Made by a program: the position numbers and the translations under genes. The notes below the pieces were generated by a model. The model was not told where the DNA came from and ran no database searches. It saw only the letters and a program-made list of their open reading frames with translations. This document shows, in pieces, positions 43,415-45,808 of a stretch of 45,808 bases of DNA; position 1 is the stretch's first letter; every line of letters starts with the position of its first letter. Source of the DNA: Bacteroidota bacterium (GTDB lineage: Bacteria; Bacteroidota; Bacteroidia; Chitinophagales; Chitinophagaceae). The stretch lies in contig JAFDXD010000028.1 in assembly GCA_018268135.1 (NCBI GenBank), positions 1-45,808 on the forward strand. The letters run 5' to 3'.

Positions 43415-43447
43415 AATTTTTATTAATATTGTTCATTAAAATACCCG

Positions 43448-44545
43448 ATGAACAACGATTTTTTATACCAACTGGCGCTCACTCAAATTCCGAAAATTGG
43501 AGATGCAAGGGCAAAAGCACTTTTAAACGAATTTGGTACGGCAGAAGCTGTATTTAAAGCTTCGCAAAAAAAATTAGAACATATAGAAAATATTGGATCC
43601 CTTATTGCCAAAAACATTAAATCTTTTAATGATTTTTCTGCCTGCGAAAAAGAAATTCAGTTTATTGAAAAATACAAGATTACACCCCTTTTTATTTTAG
43701 ATAATAAATATCCGCAGCGTTTATTACAATGTTATGACAGCCCTATAATGCTCTACTATAAAGGCACTGCCGATTTAAATACTTCAAAAATTGTTTCGAT
43801 AGTTGGTACCCGAAACCATACAGATTATGGAAAAAATATCTGCGAAAAATTAATGGAAGAATTACAGGATGAAAATATACTGGTAGTTAGCGGCCTTGCA
43901 TTTGGCATTGATACCATTGCTCATAAAGCCGCATTAAAAAATAAATTACAAACAGTAGGTGTACTTGCACATGGGCTCGACAGAATATACCCCAAGCAAA
44001 ATACTTCTCTTGCAAAAGAGATGGCAGAGCATGGCGGATTGCTTACAGATTTTATAAGTGGCACCAACCCTGATAAACAAAATTTTCCGAAACGAAATCG
44101 AATTGTAGCAGGGATATGTGATGCCCTAATAGTAATAGAGAGCAGTAAAAAAGGTGGATCATTGATTACAGCAGAGTTGGCAAACGGCTATAACAAAGAT
44201 GTATGTGCTTTACCCGGCAGAGCCAATGATACTAAAAGCGAAGGTTGTAATTATCTGATTAAAACCAACAAAGCCTCTTTACTAACAAATGCAGCCGACC
44301 TATTACAACTGATGGGATGGCATGATAAAAAACCACAGGTAAAAAAACAAAGAGAATTATTTATAGAATTGCAACCCGACGAAAAAATTATATTTGATAT
44401 TTTACAAACAAAAGAAACTACACAAATAGATGAATTGTATTTTAAAAGTGGCCTTAGCAGTAGTACTGTAGCAAGTGCCTTACTAATGCTTGAGATGCAG
44501 GGCATTGTACTATCATTGCCTGGCAAAGTGTATAAATTAGCCTGA
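43448..44545 (+). CDS. dprA: DNA-processing protein DprA
   Basis: A 365-residue DprA/Smf protein that binds incoming single-stranded DNA and loads RecA during natural transformation. N-terminal helix-hairpin-helix/SAM-like part (about 1-70, LTQIPKIGDARAKALLNEFG); the Rossmann-fold core (about 80-285) with SIVGTRNHTDYGKNICEKL, VVSGLAFGIDTIAHKAAL, NFPKRNRIVAGICDALIVIE and KKGGSLITAELANGYNKDVC; and a C-terminal winged-helix (about 305-365, QIDELYFKSGLSSSTVASAL). It lies 33 bp behind the PorE-like gene on the same strand. Competence is plausible but not shown; DprA also occurs in species not known to be transformable. Confidence 0.95.
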   Translation: MNNDFLYQLALTQIPKIGDARAKALLNEFGTAEAVFKASQKKLEHIENIGSLIAKNIKSFNDFSACEKEIQFIEKYKITPLFILDNKYPQRLLQCYDSPIMLYYKGTADLNTSKIVSIVGTRNHTDYGKNICEKLMEELQDENILVVSGLAFGIDTIAHKAALKNKLQTVGVLAHGLDRIYPKQNTSLAKEMAEHGGLLTDFISGTNPDKQNFPKRNRIVAGICDALIVIESSKKGGSLITAELANGYNKDVCALPGRANDTKSEGCNYLIKTNKASLLTNAADLLQLMGWHDKKPQVKKQRELFIELQPDEKIIFDILQTKETTQIDELYFKSGLSSSTVASALLMLEMQGIVLSLPGKVYKLA

Positions 44546-44616
44546 TTGTATCCCCCTAAAAAAAATAAAAAATGTTTTAAATATCATTAGATTTTTAGTG
44601 TATGGATCAATTCATT

Positions 44617-44624
44617 TATCTTTG
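44617..44624 (+). promoter_or_regulatory. -7 element of the guaB promoter
   Basis: TATCTTTG, an exact TAnnTTTG match, ends 3 bp before the guaB ATG at 44628. If used, the message would be leaderless. A weak TTTAG lies near the -33 position. Confidence 0.5.
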
Positions 44625-44627
44625 CCT

Positions 44628-45808
44628 ATGGCAACAAACAATACTACAAGCAGCAATAAAAAATCTGAAAGATTTTACGGCGAGGGTCTCACTTTTGATG
44701 ATGTACTTTTAATGCCGGCCTACTCACAAATTCTTCCCCGTGATGTAGATATAAGCACACAACTTACTAAAACGATCACTTTAAAAATACCGATGCTGAG
44801 TGCAGCAATGGATACCGTAACTGAAGCAGCCATGGCAATAGCATTGGCAAGAGAAGGCGGCTTAGGTATTTTGCATAAAAATATGAGTATTGAGCATCAG
44901 GCCGACCAGGTACGTAAAGTAAAAAGAAGTGAAAATGGGCTTATTTTAGATCCCATTACCTTAATGCCAGATGCCACTATTGGCGAAGCTTTGAGGCTTA
45001 TGAGAGAAAACAAAATTGGCGGCATCCCCATTGTAGATGCTCAACAAAAACTGGTAGGCATTTTAACTAACAGGGACTTGAGGTTTGAAACAAACTACCA
45101 ACAAAAAGTAAGCACGGTAATGACCTCAGAAAATCTTATTACCGCCCCTGCCGGCACCGACCTTAAAAAAGCTGAATTAATTTTTAAAAAAAATAAGATT
45201 GAAAAACTTCCTGTAGTAGATAAATCTGGTAAACTTACTGGCCTGGTAACTTTTGGCGATATACTAAAACTAAAAAGTCATCCACATGCCGTAAAAGATA
45301 CTTTTGGAAGATTACTTGTTGGTGCAGGTGTTGGCATTACAAAAGACACTTTGCAAAGAGTAGATGCATTGCAACATGCAGGGGTGGATGTAATATGCCT
45401 TGATAGTGCACATGGCCATACCAAAGGAGTAATGGATACCTTAAAGAAGGTAAAAAAATCTTTTAAACACTTACAGGTTATTGCAGGCAATGTAGGCACG
45501 GCATCAGGCGCTAAAGCATTGGCAGATGCGGGTGCAGATGCAGTAAAAGTGGGCATTGGCCCGGGGTCTATTTGTACTACAAGAATAGTAGCGGGAACAG
45601 GAGTGCCACAAATAACTGCCGTAATGGAAGCTGCTGCTGCCTTAAAAAATAAAAATATTGGCATCATAAGCGATGGTGGTATCAGGTACACAGGTGATAT
45701 GGTAAAAGCGCTTGCAGCCGGCGCTACCTGCGTAATGATGGGCAATGTATTTGCTGGTACTGAAGAAAGCCCCGGCGAAACCATCATTTACGAAGGAAGA
45801 AAATTTAA
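44628..45808 (+). CDS. guaB: IMP dehydrogenase, 3' end cut by window edge
   Basis: The enzyme that oxidises IMP to XMP with NAD, the committed step to GTP. The frame starts at ATG 44628 ([20 protein letters not shown]) and is still open at the last base, about 393 codons of the roughly 490 usual. [20 protein letters not shown] begins the barrel; CBS domains occupy about 110-230 ([30 protein letters not shown]). The catalytic loop [18 protein letters not shown] contains Cys316, and [22 protein letters not shown] is the phosphate-binding region. The extra Ser/Asn-rich N-terminus is slightly long. The gene is 82 bp behind dprA. Confidence 0.96.
   Translation, partial: MATNNTTSSNKKSERFYGEGLTFDDVLLMPAYSQILPRDVDISTQLTKTITLKIPMLSAAMDTVTEAAMAIALAREGGLGILHKNMSIEHQADQVRKVKRSENGLILDPITLMPDATIGEALRLMRENKIGGIPIVDAQQKLVGILTNRDLRFETNYQQKVSTVMTSENLITAPAGTDLKKAELIFKKNKIEKLPVVDKSGKLTGLVTFGDILKLKSHPHAVKDTFGRLLVGAGVGITKDTLQRVDALQHAGVDVICLDSAHGHTKGVMDTLKKVKKSFKHLQVIAGNVGTASGAKALADAGADAVKVGIGPGSICTTRIVAGTGVPQITAVMEAAAALKNKNIGIISDGGIRYTGDMVKALAAGATCVMMGNVFAGTEESPGETIIYEGRKF

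Noticed and set aside
1-45808. Search for tRNA, rRNA, CRISPR, IS or prophage
   Set aside because: No TTCRANYC-type loops, rRNA segments, spaced direct repeats, transposase or integrase sequences were noticed on either strand; reading by eye can miss a single tRNA.

Overview
The window looks like chromosome of a free-living member of the Bacteroidota, probably family Chitinophagaceae (class Chitinophagia). The evidence is its low GC content, a type IX secretion (T9SS) C-terminal sorting domain, a SusC/SusD pair, a GLPGLI-like protein, a DUF3467 protein, PorE-like and PorV/PorQ-like envelope proteins, weak or absent Shine-Dalgarno sequences, and promoters of the Bacteroidota TAnnTTTG (-7) type. 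The genus is not resolved. I saw no tRNA or rRNA gene, CRISPR array, insertion sequence or prophage, so this is mostly housekeeping and envelope-biogenesis chromosome.

Layout. 1-1573: 5' part of htpG (minus). 1754-8211: three secreted proteins on the plus strand (a multidomain nuclease-like T9SS cargo, a protein with an all-beta C-terminal domain, and a subtilisin-like protease). 8208-10337: minus-strand PolB-type exonuclease, a PorT-like barrel protein and two small YXWGXW-repeat proteins. 10500-12942: fusA (EF-G) with its promoter and an unusually long, GC-rich, apparently structured leader that also holds a 34-codon basic ORF. 13531-16943: nrdB-nrdA. 17056-18895: FkbM methyltransferase, rpsG and rpsL. 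19042-23178: ilvE, divergent from a three-gene plus operon (unknown/rdgB/thioesterase), which converges on comA-aroE. 23263-25913: TPR protein, small secreted protein, GLPGLI-like protein. 26016-29639: prs, rplY and yidC, each transcribed on the minus strand. 29851-30871: radC and a DUF3467 gene, convergent. 30964-36748: a SusC-SusD-lipoprotein operon. 36898-39851: a helix-hairpin-helix outer-membrane protein overlapping a PorV/PorQ-like barrel gene. 39900-45808: folD-queE, a PorE-like OmpA protein, dprA, and the 5' part of guaB.

How it fits together. Many genes serve translation and nucleotide supply (fusA, rpsG, rpsL, rplY, prs, nrdAB, guaB, folD, rdgB, queE). Four minus-strand genes of translation or membrane insertion (fusA, rpsL, rplY, yidC) share a nearly identical promoter core, TTACCTTTGC on the coding strand. 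Only fusA has a long leader; the other three place the start codon about 20 nt after the box.

The best candidate for something undescribed is the fusA leader (12654-12906). It can form a nested set of helices, a possible pseudoknot and a competing alternative pairing, and one helix arm covers the start codon of the 34-codon ORF. I matched it to no RNA or peptide family by eye. All functional calls come from motif recognition in the translated sequence; no database search was run.
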